From a virus, in the IMG/VR virus record IMGVR_UViG_3300005663_000158, positions 1-30,472 of that record: a stretch of 30,472 bases of DNA. One strand, written 5' to 3'. Each line of letters opens with the position of its first letter. The stretch's first letter is position 1. Of the stretch, positions 1 to 7,976 are shown piece after piece. The notes under the pieces were generated by a model. It ran no database searches, had not been told where the DNA came from, and saw only the letters and a program-made list of their open reading frames with translations. The translations under genes were made by a program, and so were the position numbers.

Positions 1-1570
1 AGACTGGAACCTCGGATGCAATAGTTACTATCACCTCATCCGGATGCGGAATAGCATTTTCAGAAAGTTTCATTTGTCCAGTGGCTGCATCGAAGCTGAT
101 ACCAGCTATTGCATCATCTAAACGAGTAACATCCACTATTTTATCACCGCTCCACAGTTCACGAAGCTGCCCGAGCATTGAGCGATACACTGCACTAACC
201 CCGAGTGCTATACCTTTAGCTGTCGGTCCTAGTGGAATATTCCCAATCTCGAACAGTGTCCCGAGTCCTGCAGCGGAATCCACGCGCCCGGGGGCATCCC
301 CCCTCAACATCTCCGACTGGGCTGCTATCTTATCCATGAGACCTACACCCAGATCAATCAATTTAACCGGGAGTAAGCCAGAATTGACTGGTTTAATATT
401 ATATGGCTTGACTTCCGGAACTGTCCAGTCAGGTTCAAATCTTGCACGTTTCAGTCCATCTTTCCCGCGCATAATTTCTGCGGGCATGCCATTTGTGGTA
501 GGTTCCATAAGAATACCGTACAGATCCCACTCCTGCAGATTCTGGTACTGGCGGGATATAGAATACTCAAGTTCAGTATTTATGGAGATTAGGCTATCTA
601 TGAAACTGCGCCCCCAGAAACCGCCAACAGGAGTATCACTTATGACTGAAATCGGTTTATGGACCCTATTCTGAGAATGGTTTGACTTATACAGGAGTTT
701 TAACTTTCTTATACCAGAAAAGATACAATAGTCTGCTAAATACCCATCAGATGTATAAGTCCACAACTCAACAAGTTTGGTTAGGTCCATTTGGGTTTTG
801 TCTTTTTTCTGTATTGTTCCCCCTATTGGATACCATGACGGGGAACTAATGTACATAGCATCCCCTGATATAGCAGTAGAGACTGTCCCCTGAAATCTAG
901 AATCGGTTTCTGAAGGAACATGCCCGGTATCGGTGCGAACCACTTCTATTTCTCCGTATAATTTTGAGTTCTTACCGGGAGTAATTGATAATTCTTTAAT
1001 CCACTGAGCAGGAACCCATCTAGTGCGTATAAGCCCACGGGTTTTGGTGGGATCCGTAACAGTTGGGGGTATAGGCACTATTTCCCATGGCATTATAGTA
1101 TCGATGCCCATCGAATTTTCATCTTCCACCCAAAGACCAATACCTACGGTCCCGTATTGCAGAAGAGGAGGAATAAGAGCCATCTTGAGTTGTTCCGCTG
1201 CACTATCTGGAAAGGCTGCATCGAGTGCCATTTGAGCAATGCCCGACTTGCGCATCCCATCAAGACTGATACCTTTCCGTTTTATAGCAGGTCGTAAGTC
1301 TATATTCAATAATTGCCCGAGCTGCGCACGATACTTAGCGAGGATATACTCAAATATAAATTCAAGCTTACCGCTCTCACTCAGATACGAAACATTGATA
1401 GTACCTGTTTTGTAGTTTATATTACTAAAATTACGAGCACCTTTCATATACCAGTGAGCTATCCACCATCGAATAGCCTGCGGATTACGGCGCTGTTCCC
1501 CGCGCTGCAGAAGGGAAGCTGCTACCGCCTCTAACTGCAGATTATCTTTAGGTAATGGAATCGTATACAT
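1..1570 (-). CDS. Portal-like protein (3' end cut by window edge)
   Basis: About 523 codons run open from ATG at 1570 to base 1 without a stop, so the C terminus lies outside the window. The protein starts MYTIPLPKDNLQLEAV. It contains PWEIVPIPPTVTDP (after VGIGLWVEDE), then PVGGFWGRSFIDSLISINTE, and later RGDAPGRVDSAAGLGTLFE. This order (a beta-rich region with a P-W-E-x-x-P segment, a long helix beginning at the GGFWG stretch, then a G-x-P-G-R-V-x-S motif) is what I associate with portal proteins of podo- and siphovirus types. The position two genes downstream of the terminase large subunit supports it. A portal forms the dodecameric ring through which DNA enters the capsid. The assignment rests on motif memory and context; no profile search was possible. 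Confidence 0.75.
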   Translation of the reverse strand, partial: MYTIPLPKDNLQLEAVAASLLQRGEQRRNPQAIRWWIAHWYMKGARNFSNINYKTGTINVSYLSESGKLEFIFEYILAKYRAQLGQLLNIDLRPAIKRKGISLDGMRKSGIAQMALDAAFPDSAAEQLKMALIPPLLQYGTVGIGLWVEDENSMGIDTIMPWEIVPIPPTVTDPTKTRGLIRTRWVPAQWIKELSITPGKNSKLYGEIEVVRTDTGHVPSETDSRFQGTVSTAISGDAMYISSPSWYPIGGTIQKKDKTQMDLTKLVELWTYTSDGYLADYCIFSGIRKLKLLYKSNHSQNRVHKPISVISDTPVGGFWGRSFIDSLISINTELEYSISRQYQNLQEWDLYGILMEPTTNGMPAEIMRGKDGLKRARFEPDWTVPEVKPYNIKPVNSGLLPVKLIDLGVGLMDKIAAQSEMLRGDAPGRVDSAAGLGTLFEIGNIPLGPTAKGIALGVSAVYRSMLGQLRELWSGDKIVDVTRLDDAIAGISFDAATGQMKLSENAIPHPDEVIVTIASEVPV

Positions 1571-1572
1571 AA

Positions 1573-1710
1573 TTAATCCTCAAACAGATAGTTATTAGTC
1601 GTACTAAGTTTGAGTTCTACGCAGCCGGGCCACAGACAATCTCCGCACTGTACTTCGTCCATCTCCGTTACTGTACTCCACTCCCATTGTATAATTATAA
1701 CCATAGGCAT
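1573..1710 (-). CDS. Small hypothetical protein, 45 aa
   Basis: A 45-codon reading frame (MPMVIIIQWEWSTVTE...) fills the gap between the upstream membrane protein (stop at 1713) and the portal start (1570). A GAGGAAG ribosome-binding sequence lies just upstream of the ATG at 1710, and the stop at 1573 sits two bases before the portal ATG. It has three cysteines in the arrangement C-x2-C-x4-C (QCGDCLWPGC), which could bind a metal or form disulfides, but there are too few ligands to call a zinc finger. It is too short for a usual gene cutoff; tight packing and the ribosome-binding site are the main support. Function unknown. Confidence 0.6.
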   Translation of the reverse strand: MPMVIIIQWEWSTVTEMDEVQCGDCLWPGCVELKLSTTNNYLFED

Positions 1711-1712
1711 AA

Positions 1713-2069
1713 TTAAGCTTCCTCTTGTTGCTCCGGTTCTATACCAATTCCCTGTACTATCGTGAATGGTTTAGGCTTTGAATCTGTTTCTTTCTCGGCA
1801 GTGGGGGGTGGCACAGGCTCCTTTTTTGCCTCTGCAGAAGCAATGCCTTTGAGGCGGGATGCTACTACGGCAGTTTGGGCAGCTTCTTTACCGCCCTCGG
1901 TATAAGCTCTGTTGATCTGGAGTTCTGTGACCAATCCTTCCATAGAGGCCGCATTTTGTGTGATTTGTCTCATTTGGGTCTTGATTATCTTGAACAAGAC
2001 AATCGTAACTGCAACAATTACTGCGACAAGTGCTAAGGTAACTATTGCCAGTAGGTTAGCCAATGACAT
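1713..2069 (-). CDS. Membrane-anchored small protein, 118 aa
   Basis: The protein opens with a hydrophobic segment (residues about 4-29, LLAIVTLALVAVIVAVTIVLF) followed by a positively charged patch (KIIKTQMR), so it is predicted to be anchored by one N-terminal helix with the rest soluble. Residues 34-80 look helical or coiled-coil, and the tail is rich in Pro, Glu and Lys. The start at 2069 overlaps the last 14 bases of the terminase gene, suggesting coupled translation. One copy of the GCCTCTGCAG motif (1828-1837) lies inside it and encodes Ser-Ala-Glu-Ala. Being between terminase and portal suggests a late gene; no function can be named. Confidence 0.75.
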   Translation of the reverse strand: MSLANLLAIVTLALVAVIVAVTIVLFKIIKTQMRQITQNAASMEGLVTELQINRAYTEGGKEAAQTAVVASRLKGIASAEAKKEPVPPPTAEKETDSKPKPFTIVQGIGIEPEQQEEA

Positions 2070-5000
2070 TCGGTCGTCTCCTTAATGCGAATTTGCTCTT
2101 ATTATTGTATGCTTTTTCGTAAGCCTTGTCAATCAAGGTTTCTATCTCTACATCAGACAACTCTCCCATATCGATTCCAGAGAGTAGGGGCAACCCGGGA
2201 ACCAGCGGTACTCCTGTTTTAAGCCTCTCAAGAAGGGTTGGGTTAGCATTCTCCGGTGGAGCATGGCCCATTCCTTTTGCATGGACTACATACTGGGCCA
2301 TTGCTACAGTATCGATAGCATCGTCGTGGCGAAGGAGTTCAAGGTCGATTGTGAAATCGTGGGTCTGAGCATACAGCATACTGAAGGGATATTTGTCTTT
2401 CAGATGGGCCGGATATTTAATACGACCGCTATAGAAACGTCGGTCCAATCCTGCGATCCGCTGACCCTTCGAGGTGTTACGGGGATATCGGATTGGATAG
2501 ACGCGGGGCTGCCAAGCACTACCCTCATTTTGCACAGATTTCTTAGCAAAGAATTCATCTACAGAGTTCGCAAAAGCTATCTGTACAGATTCAGCTTCTA
2601 TGCCTATGGCCTTGGCCTGCCATTTTTGGCTATAGCGATAGATATTCTCAATGAGGATTGCTTCCCTCGCCCGCCCCATCCACATATCAAGCACCCACAT
2701 TATATTATGCTGGTCGTAACCGAAGACACCCAAACAGGAGTAGTCATGGTACTGAGAAAGTCCAGCAGCATAATCGAAAGTGGTTATGATGAACATTTTA
2801 CTAACGAGTTCGTTGAATGGTTTTGAGTTTTTGAGCCATTGTGAAGGAGTAGCCTCTGCAGAATCACCATTTGAATTCTGTTGCTGGTTCTCAGCGGAGG
2901 TGTCTGCAGAGGCCGAACTTTTATTTTTCTCGTACCATGTTATTTTGTGTTTGTTAGTGCGGGGAGCTTCGTGGTTCCACGGAATCAGGTCGGATTCATC
3001 AAGATCGATTGTGTATTCGTTGCGTATAGGATGTACCTCGAACATACGCCCGGCTTCGGATGTTGGGGAATTCTGGTATTCTGCCGAATTATGAACTATA
3101 GCCCCCTCAACTAAGAAATTACCCTCTGTTTCGATGTCATAGACTGTTGTCTTTTCCTTCTTCCTAGTAATCTTATAAATTTTTGTGTGTTGAATACCAT
3201 CTCGAAAATAGCCAACCTTGGATGCTCTTATTCTCTTTATTTCGTCGTAGATTCGTAGGCAGTAGAGAGGACGGCACTTGTACTCTCTACCCCATATGAT
3301 TTCAGTATGCTCCGATTTTAATTTAGTTAGGCAAGAAATGATACCAAATCGTGCGAGTACCTCTTTTATATCGAAAAGTAATTGCCGACTTACGCTATTA
3401 GCAGATTTTTTACCTGCAGTTACATAACCGTCTCCAGATAGATATCCTTCTAATAAAGCCATGAAATTTTCTCTGTTAAGTTGTTTAGTTTCTGTAGTAA
3501 GATGTTTCTCCCATGACCTGCGACCGAATTCTTTAACCTTAGCTGTTAATGCTTTGCTGCCAATACATAAGTGTAATGCCCTATTACCATAACGTATCCT
3601 ACGCAGTCCTTTTAGTCCTTTCCATTTTGTAGTTTCTAGCCAGTCTCGTGTTCTCTCTAATAGATGCCTTTCGTGCGGACCGGCACAGATGTTTACCGTG
3701 TAATGGTCTTTAGGTGGCTCCCATTGACAATGCCCCTCGGCTAAATACCTACCTACAAACCACCAGTACTCTTTTTCCTTTCCTTCATCTAGTTCTGTAT
3801 AATCCACAGGGAAGAGACAAAAATCATTCGTGGTTAGGTCCTTGGCGCATACCCATTCTGGTTTTGTTAGAGTTAAGTCTACAGGATTATTACTTCCGGT
3901 AACTGCCTTGTGTTTATTAGAATGGTTATGAAATCGATTTCTATACCAAGTTTGTCTATATACTAAGAAGGGATGATCATTACTACATTTAAGTACGCAA
4001 TCATTCCCGTGTAAGCGGATATGATATATTTCCTCTACGGTGCGGTTTCCTGTTGATTTTATTTTTATGGGATTTCTATCTTTATCCAATACTATGTCCC
4101 CCCGCCGTAGATCGGATATTACGCTCCTCCCCATAGGGGTATAAACCTCTGTATCTCCCGTAAAGCAAAAAGCAGCGGGGCCTATTTCTGCACGGCGGGC
4201 TTCTAGGACTTTAACGGGCCATTTCTCTTTCCATAATACAGATACTTTGTTGGCTTGCTCTGCATTGTAGCCGATAGCGCTGTAGATTCGGCGGTTCCAG
4301 AACTCGAAACGTGAATCGTCACCCATCACTGCATTAAATAGAAAGGAACGACGGTTTATGAGAGTTCCAATCCAGAAAATTGCGGAGCCGTGCTCAAGCA
4401 TGGGGATTATCTGGCGGAACAGGATACGCTCGAATTTTTCAAGTAGGAGTTGAGAGGACTCTTGGGAATTTGATTCGGGGTCGAATTCAGGGTCATCAAG
4501 GATAAACAGGCGGGGACGCATACCACGCTTTTTGCCCATGACACTTATGCCTTGTAGGACTGCTCCATTGTTGAGGGCGAGGTGATGATGATTCCAGATC
4601 GCTTGTCCACGTTTAGGTTTCTGCTCGCCAAAGTCGTTTATGATATAGGGGTTTGCTGTCATCTGCTGAATGAAGGTATCGAAACGGTCTTCTACAAGAC
4701 TATCGGTTGCTAAACCCATCGTTATACTGTAGTACGGGCGGGTGAGAGCCAAAAATAGAGGACATTCCTTACCAATGATTGTAGACTTAGCAGATCCGCG
4801 GGGTGCAGCCTGCGAGTTACGAGCGAAGCTTCCGAGGTCATGTACCATCTGATAATGCATCTCAGGGCTATCAACGAAGCCACCGCGATAGAAGGATTCA
4901 CCAACTGGGCGCAGGTAGGTATTGCGGAAGAACTCCCATGCGATGACGAGTTTCTCGGGAGTAGATTGGTCCATCACAACTGATAGGCGGGCCTCACGCT

Positions 5001-5103
5001 GCTCCGATTCACCAAGAGAACCGTAATGCGCCGGAAGCGGCCAGAACGGATTGCTATCATCCGGAGGATGTGGAAACACAGAATTTTCAGTTTTTGTTTT
5101 CAT
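2056..5103 (-). CDS. terL: Terminase large subunit interrupted by an intein
   Basis: This 1015-residue precursor is the packaging motor ATPase/nuclease. Extein features: a Walker A-type loop PRGSAKST at residues 101-108, a Walker B ILDDPEFD with acidic residues at 203-204, and a C-terminal RNase H-like nuclease with FDYAAG (D777), GIEAES (E836) and HDDAIDTVAMAQYV (D928/D931). An intein occupies residues 313-672, leaving a 655-residue mature protein if spliced. It is inserted between AAF and SAEYQNSP; the EYQN stretch is a conserved terminase segment. A Ser/Asn/Gln-rich linker (about 728-756) lies between ATPase and nuclease domains and carries two copies of the GCCTCTGCAG motif. The start overlaps nothing upstream and lies 16 bases before the stop-end coordinate of the preceding gene. 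Confidence 0.95.
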   Translation of the reverse strand: MKTKTENSVFPHPPDDSNPFWPLPAHYGSLGESEQREARLSVVMDQSTPEKLVIAWEFFRNTYLRPVGESFYRGGFVDSPEMHYQMVHDLGSFARNSQAAPRGSAKSTIIGKECPLFLALTRPYYSITMGLATDSLVEDRFDTFIQQMTANPYIINDFGEQKPKRGQAIWNHHHLALNNGAVLQGISVMGKKRGMRPRLFILDDPEFDPESNSQESSQLLLEKFERILFRQIIPMLEHGSAIFWIGTLINRRSFLFNAVMGDDSRFEFWNRRIYSAIGYNAEQANKVSVLWKEKWPVKVLEARRAEIGPAAFCFTGDTEVYTPMGRSVISDLRRGDIVLDKDRNPIKIKSTGNRTVEEIYHIRLHGNDCVLKCSNDHPFLVYRQTWYRNRFHNHSNKHKAVTGSNNPVDLTLTKPEWVCAKDLTTNDFCLFPVDYTELDEGKEKEYWWFVGRYLAEGHCQWEPPKDHYTVNICAGPHERHLLERTRDWLETTKWKGLKGLRRIRYGNRALHLCIGSKALTAKVKEFGRRSWEKHLTTETKQLNRENFMALLEGYLSGDGYVTAGKKSANSVSRQLLFDIKEVLARFGIISCLTKLKSEHTEIIWGREYKCRPLYCLRIYDEIKRIRASKVGYFRDGIQHTKIYKITRKKEKTTVYDIETEGNFLVEGAIVHNSAEYQNSPTSEAGRMFEVHPIRNEYTIDLDESDLIPWNHEAPRTNKHKITWYEKNKSSASADTSAENQQQNSNGDSAEATPSQWLKNSKPFNELVSKMFIITTFDYAAGLSQYHDYSCLGVFGYDQHNIMWVLDMWMGRAREAILIENIYRYSQKWQAKAIGIEAESVQIAFANSVDEFFAKKSVQNEGSAWQPRVYPIRYPRNTSKGQRIAGLDRRFYSGRIKYPAHLKDKYPFSMLYAQTHDFTIDLELLRHDDAIDTVAMAQYVVHAKGMGHAPPENANPTLLERLKTGVPLVPGLPLLSGIDMGELSDVEIETLIDKAYEKAYNNKSKFALRRRPNVIG
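3088..4167 (-). other. LAGLIDADG intein within TerL
   Basis: Residues 313-672 of the terminase precursor have the blocks of a full-length intein. Block A begins with Cys1 (CFTGDTEVYTPMG). A block B-like CSNDHPFLVY has the expected His. Two LAGLIDADG endonuclease helices follow: FVGRYLAEGH around 449-458 and LLEGYLSGDGY around 550-560. Block F is TVYDIETEGNFLVEG, and block G ends in VHN with Ser as the +1 extein residue. With Cys1, the terminal His-Asn and Ser+1 present, splicing is expected. The first LAGLIDADG helix ends in Glu and the second in Asp (SGDG), so both catalytic acids appear present and the homing endonuclease may be active. Confidence 0.93.
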
Positions 5104-5803
5104 TAATCGGGGCTAGGGTTACGAACAAGGCTTCGGGGATGCGGCTGATGGACTGGAAGAAGGCGATTGAAGTTGCTACTTCTGCTGTCCACGGTAGATT
5201 TTCGATATTGTCATCCATTACCATAATGAGTGCAGGCCACAAAGCAAGTAGAGTTGCGTCTTGGGAGAGGAAACCATACACGAGAGTCTCGACGGTGATA
5301 CCCCTCTCTTTAAGGAGGTCGCACCACATCTGAGGCGGAGGACAAACACGGCCTTGGTTGGTACTGGTCATCACTGCAATATGCTGCAGGACGAGTTCCT
5401 TGCTCCATGTATTGAGGATGTAATCGCGGAATTTAGCGAACAGAGGAAGCTTCCTTTCCATCTCCTCAATAGCTTTACGAATTTGCGCCTCCGGGACTAC
5501 TAATGCCGGGGAACATTTCTGAGTGTTCGCTTGCGGGGGGCCTGTGTTGCTGGATTCCGTTGCCGGTTCCTTTGCTGGAGTTATCTCTGTTTTGATCGGA
5601 GTGTGCTTTATGTTCACATTCGACAGATTCGGTGGAGTCTCCATTGCCCCTGCTATGTCCTCCACTTTCTCCTTGCTTATCCCCTTGCTCTGCTCTGGGT
5701 ACTTCCCCTGTGTGAATATCTCCCCCGGGAGTGGATTCTGCGGGTTGGTCTGGTTGGTGCTCCGGGGACTGGTCTTCTTTGGGTTTTGGTTCTGTTTTGT
5801 CAT
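5087..5803 (-). CDS. Hypothetical pre-terminase protein, 238 aa, overlapping frame
   Basis: The longest frame begins at 5929, but an AAGGAGAT ribosome-binding sequence sits seven bases before the ATG at 5803 (MTKQNQNPKK), so I choose that start. The N-terminal ~100 residues are Pro/Thr/Asn/Lys-rich and probably disordered. From about SPALVVPEAQIRKAIEEME onwards the protein looks folded and helical (LPLFAKFRDYILNTWSKELV, then ERGITVETLVYGFLSQDA). It ends at 5087, overlapping the terminase ATG at 5103. Its first 329 bases overlap the preceding gene in a different frame. It could be a separate protein, or the C-terminal half of a frameshift product. Terminase small subunit is possible from position only. 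Confidence 0.75.
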   Translation of the reverse strand: MTKQNQNPKKTSPRSTNQTNPQNPLPGEIFTQGKYPEQSKGISKEKVEDIAGAMETPPNLSNVNIKHTPIKTEITPAKEPATESSNTGPPQANTQKCSPALVVPEAQIRKAIEEMERKLPLFAKFRDYILNTWSKELVLQHIAVMTSTNQGRVCPPPQMWCDLLKERGITVETLVYGFLSQDATLLALWPALIMVMDDNIENLPWTAEVATSIAFFQSISRIPEALFVTLAPINENKN

Positions 5804-6239
5804 TGGGATTATCTCCTTCAATAGCTTCATTTTGCGTTGCTTTTTCGGTTGTATTTTTGGTTTCATCTTTGAGGCGATCAGAAAGCATGAACTCGGTGGT
5901 GAATTCGACCGACTCTCCATCTGGGCCATAGGGGAGGCGGCGTTTGGCTTTTATGAACTGACCCGATGCAATAAGGGCATCTTTTACGAGGGTGCGGAGG
6001 AAGCGGATAGCTTGTAGTTGGTCTTTTGGGTTTTCTCCATCCTGAGCTATTGCTACTACAGTTGCAGTTTCCTTATCAGGGGTCCAGCCGTATTTCTCAA
6101 GGCGTTCTATGACAGAGATGGGATTGGTATAGTTAATGAGCATATGAAGCTGGTCCGGGGATAGCTTACCAATGAGATTGGGAATATCCAAGCCCCGAGG
6201 TTGATCTTCAACAGGTTGTATTTGGTTATCGGGATCCAT
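5475..6239 (-). CDS. Hypothetical protein, 254 aa (small-terminase position)
   Basis: The N-terminal half (residues 1-130) looks folded: LIGKLSPDQLHMLINYTNP, then ERLEKYGWTPDKETATVVAIA and a helix with FLRTLVKDALIASGQF. The C-terminal half is low-complexity, rich in Glu, Asn, Gln, Pro and His, and shares its DNA with the next gene read in another frame. The start at 6239 overlaps the previous zinc-finger gene by 14 bases. Two genes upstream of the large terminase is a common location for a small terminase subunit, but I see no diagnostic DNA-binding motif, so this stays hypothetical. The disordered tail may exist mainly because the DNA also encodes the start of the downstream protein. Confidence 0.75.
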   Translation of the reverse strand: MDPDNQIQPVEDQPRGLDIPNLIGKLSPDQLHMLINYTNPISVIERLEKYGWTPDKETATVVAIAQDGENPKDQLQAIRFLRTLVKDALIASGQFIKAKRRLPYGPDGESVEFTTEFMLSDRLKDETKNTTEKATQNEAIEGDNPNDKTEPKPKEDQSPEHQPDQPAESTPGGDIHTGEVPRAEQGDKQGESGGHSRGNGDSTESVECEHKAHSDQNRDNSSKGTGNGIQQHRPPASEHSEMFPGISSPGGANS

Positions 6240-6372
6240 ATCTATCCAATAGAGCTTTGAGATAACAAGCTACACATAGTATAACATATTCATACAGAGG
6301 TAATTTAACACAGCCTTTGTAATCACATTTTTGGCATCCTTCCCCATGGCAGCATCGGCATTCGATTTTCAT
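6226..6372 (-). CDS. DnaJ-type zinc-ribbon protein, 48 aa
   Basis: MKIECRCCHGEGCQKCDYKGC carries closely spaced cysteines in C-x2-C-x-G-x-G-C-x2-C form, resembling half of the DnaJ central zinc-binding domain. A further pair, CVAC, follows in the C-terminal half. The start at 6372 is chosen over a TTG 39 bases upstream because GGAGG lies six bases before this ATG. The gene overlaps the upstream tiny membrane peptide by ATGA and the next gene by 14 bases, consistent with one coupled operon. Such small phage zinc proteins are common and usually uncharacterised. Confidence 0.7.
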   Translation of the reverse strand: MKIECRCCHGEGCQKCDYKGCVKLPLYEYVILCVACYLKALLDRYGSR

Positions 6373-6443
6373 CTTTGCCTCCGGATTGAGAGCCACAGTA
6401 GGACTATACAAATAACTATTGCTATGTCAAGAAAAATGTTCAT
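6369..6443 (-). CDS. Tiny membrane peptide, 24 aa
   Basis: The reading frame MNIFLDIAIVICIVLLWLSI followed by four mainly basic residues encodes one hydrophobic helix with a basic C-terminal end, as expected for an inner-membrane peptide. Its ATG overlaps the previous stop (TAATG) and its stop overlaps the next ATG (ATGA), leaving no free base between three genes. That coupling on both sides is the main evidence that it is translated. Function unknown; it could be a holin-like or accessory membrane peptide. Confidence 0.5.
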   Translation of the reverse strand: MNIFLDIAIVICIVLLWLSIRRQR

Positions 6444-6790
6444 TATTTCCCCTTCAGGGCTTGCTCAAGGCCGCACTCACACTTAAAACCCTTCCAACCT
6501 CGTTTTGCCAACCAATCCGGACAGCTCATACCATGCTTGCCATATTTTCGCAGTGCCTCTTTGGCCTTGGCAAGCTCGGCTTGTAACTGCTCGTAATTAC
6601 CTTGACTTAGGCTTAATAAATTTCTGGATGTGTCATTGGCTCTATTAGCTTCTGCAAGCTCGGCTTTCAGCCTCTTGTTTTCGGATTGCTCAGATTTTTC
6701 TGGTAGCTCGCGAATTGCATCCACCAAACCTTTGTCTCCGCTGAAGACCGCCTTTGCCAATTCTTCGACTTTGTGATTATCGTCATTCAT
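6443..6790 (-). CDS. Coiled-coil protein with C-terminal cysteine cluster, 115 aa
   Basis: I choose ATG at 6790 (MNDDNHKVEELAKAVF) because a GGAAGGAG ribosome-binding sequence precedes it and it overlaps the upstream stop; the longer frame to 6982 would run through the upstream zinc-finger gene. Residues about 30-88 are a charged helical stretch (KRLKAELAEANRAND..., QLQAELAKAKEALRKYG) predicted to be coiled-coil. The end has Cys residues in CPDWLAKRGWKGFKCECGLE, possibly a small metal site. No function can be assigned. Confidence 0.75.
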   Translation of the reverse strand: MNDDNHKVEELAKAVFSGDKGLVDAIRELPEKSEQSENKRLKAELAEANRANDTSRNLLSLSQGNYEQLQAELAKAKEALRKYGKHGMSCPDWLAKRGWKGFKCECGLEQALKGK

Positions 6791-7127
6791 TTTGTTCTCC
6801 TTCCGGATGTAGCCCGAACCACTTCTGTTTCCATTCTTCGCGTTGATCGTCGGAGGCCATGTCCCAGTATACCTTGGAGACTCCATATATAGGCTCTCCA
6901 TCAGATGAGTTGTTTTTAGGACCGGGCTTGTGCTTGGCCGGGGATTTGCCGGAGCGCACCGCACGTGCGTAGGAGGCCGCACAGATTTTGCACCAACTCG
7001 CCAGCCGGTCCTTATTATGAGGAGCCGGAGAGAAATATTTGCGGGTGGCAGGCTTCTCTGCTTTACATGCGCCGCTGCATATCTTTGCTTTTGGCTCTGA
7101 ACTCGATTCTTGGCCGCTATCGTCCAT
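6783..7127 (-). CDS. Treble-clef-like zinc-finger protein, 114 aa
   Basis: The N-terminal half has C-x3-C ... C-x2-C spacing: KICSGACKAEKPATRKYFSP followed by DRLASWCKICAASYARA. This K-P-x-x-x-F plus CK-x-C arrangement is the pattern of small phage proteins related to HNH/treble-clef zinc fingers, though no HNH catalytic histidines are visible. The C-terminal half (YGVSKVYWDMASDDQREEW) is Trp-rich. It is the first gene after the TAACTTAC repeat array, starting only four bases from it, and no Shine-Dalgarno sequence is visible, so it might be read from a leaderless transcript. It overlaps the next gene by eight bases. Confidence 0.75.
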   Translation of the reverse strand: MDDSGQESSSEPKAKICSGACKAEKPATRKYFSPAPHNKDRLASWCKICAASYARAVRSGKSPAKHKPGPKNNSSDGEPIYGVSKVYWDMASDDQREEWKQKWFGLHPEGEQNE

Positions 7128-7130
7128 ATT

Positions 7131-7462
7131 TTAGCTTACGAACCATTTCTAACTTATTAACTTACTAACTTATACGTAAGTTACTTTAGCATAAAAATCT
7201 CGGCTAGTCAATATAAAAATGCAGAAAATTTGAGAAATTTTTGTTTAACTTACTAACTTACGAATTCGCGCAGGGTGACGGAGGGGAGGGGTCAACTTCA
7301 TTAACTTACGCGTAAGTTAGTAAGTTAGTAAGTTAGAAACGAGAAAAGAACTAACACATATACAACATCTAGTGTATATACTTATATATACTACTATATG
7401 TAGTATGTTAGGTATGCGTGTGCCCTACCCCCCTTGGCAATTCGTAAGTTAGTAAGTTAGAG
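7131..7462. repeat. TAACTTAC / GTAAGTTA iteron-like array
   Basis: Clusters of the 8-base unit TAACTTAC or its complement occur at about 7150-7184, 7245-7262, 7301-7336 and 7443-7460, often as tandem TTAACTTACTAACTTA. The unit is arranged in both orientations and makes a perfect palindrome ACTTACGCGTAAGT (about 7304-7317) and a near-palindrome ACTTATACGTAAGT. The region is AT-rich, has no convincing gene, and borders the start of the packaging-gene operon. This could be a replication origin with iterons, or an operator array for a regulator. Confidence 0.8.
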
Positions 7463-7756
7463 AAAAAATGTGGGTTTTTAAGCCAGAAATAAGGGGACAG
7501 GGAATGCCTCTGCAGAGGTAGGAATTTTGTGACCTTTAGTAGTATATATACTACGAAAGGCGGGGTTTGGTATGTTGCATGCGAGATGGAATGTAACAAC
7601 GGATGTGTTGGCAACGGATCTGTGGGGTATGGTATGGGGTGAAGGGGCGCTGGGGAGTACCACGTGAATTTTTGCTCGAACTTTCGCTCATGGGTATTAA
7701 AACGCCTGTGTCCTTTCCCTATACTACTACTCAAACATCAGGGGGCCGAGGGGGGG
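7463..7756. other. Non-coding region with palindromes
   Basis: No convincing gene in either strand. It holds one GCCTCTGCAG site (7506-7515, here nearly completed to a 14-base palindrome), a perfect 16-base palindrome GTAGTATATATACTAC (7539-7554), and the first copy of ACCACGTGAATT (7659-7670), which recurs near 8792 and 13460. A frame of about 108 codons on the minus strand is Pro/His-rich and lacks a ribosome-binding site, so I reject it. Confidence 0.6.
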
Positions 7757-7906
7757 GTCCGATAATGATAGCCCCTGCAGTGCTGTATCGCATATGTAGT
7801 CCGATAACAGTTGTGCGAAACATGACCGCAGCAGTGGGTTATCGGACGTACATACCGTTATCGGACGTATCACAGTGTGTTATAGGACGTGTGGTTATAG
7901 GACATA
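7757..7906. repeat. GTTATCGGACGTA repeat cluster
   Basis: Six copies of the unit GTTATCGGAC or close variants: 7757-7765 and 7799-7808 (complement orientation), 7838-7850 and 7857-7869 (exact GTTATCGGACGTA, 19 bases apart), then 7879-7890 and 7894-7906 (GTTATAGGAC variants, 15 bases apart). The same core recurs at 8226-8235, 8673-8681, 8711-8720, 8740-8749 and 13392-13400. Spacing and mixed orientation look like binding sites for a DNA-binding protein. No gene is seen between 7907 and 8022. Confidence 0.75.
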
Positions 7907-7976
7907 CGTTGCGGATAAACGATGTACGGAATGTTGTGGATAGGTTTCATCAGGTATTGAGTAGCGCAAAAGGAAA

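Noticed and set aside
7131-7462. CRISPR array
   Set aside because: Units are about 8 bases, in both orientations and irregularly spaced; no 23-40 base repeats with unique spacers and no cas genes.
7408-7734. Minus-strand frame of 108 codons
   Set aside because: Pro/His/Ser-rich with no domain-like pattern, and no ribosome-binding site; it covers palindromes and motif copies, so non-coding is the better reading.
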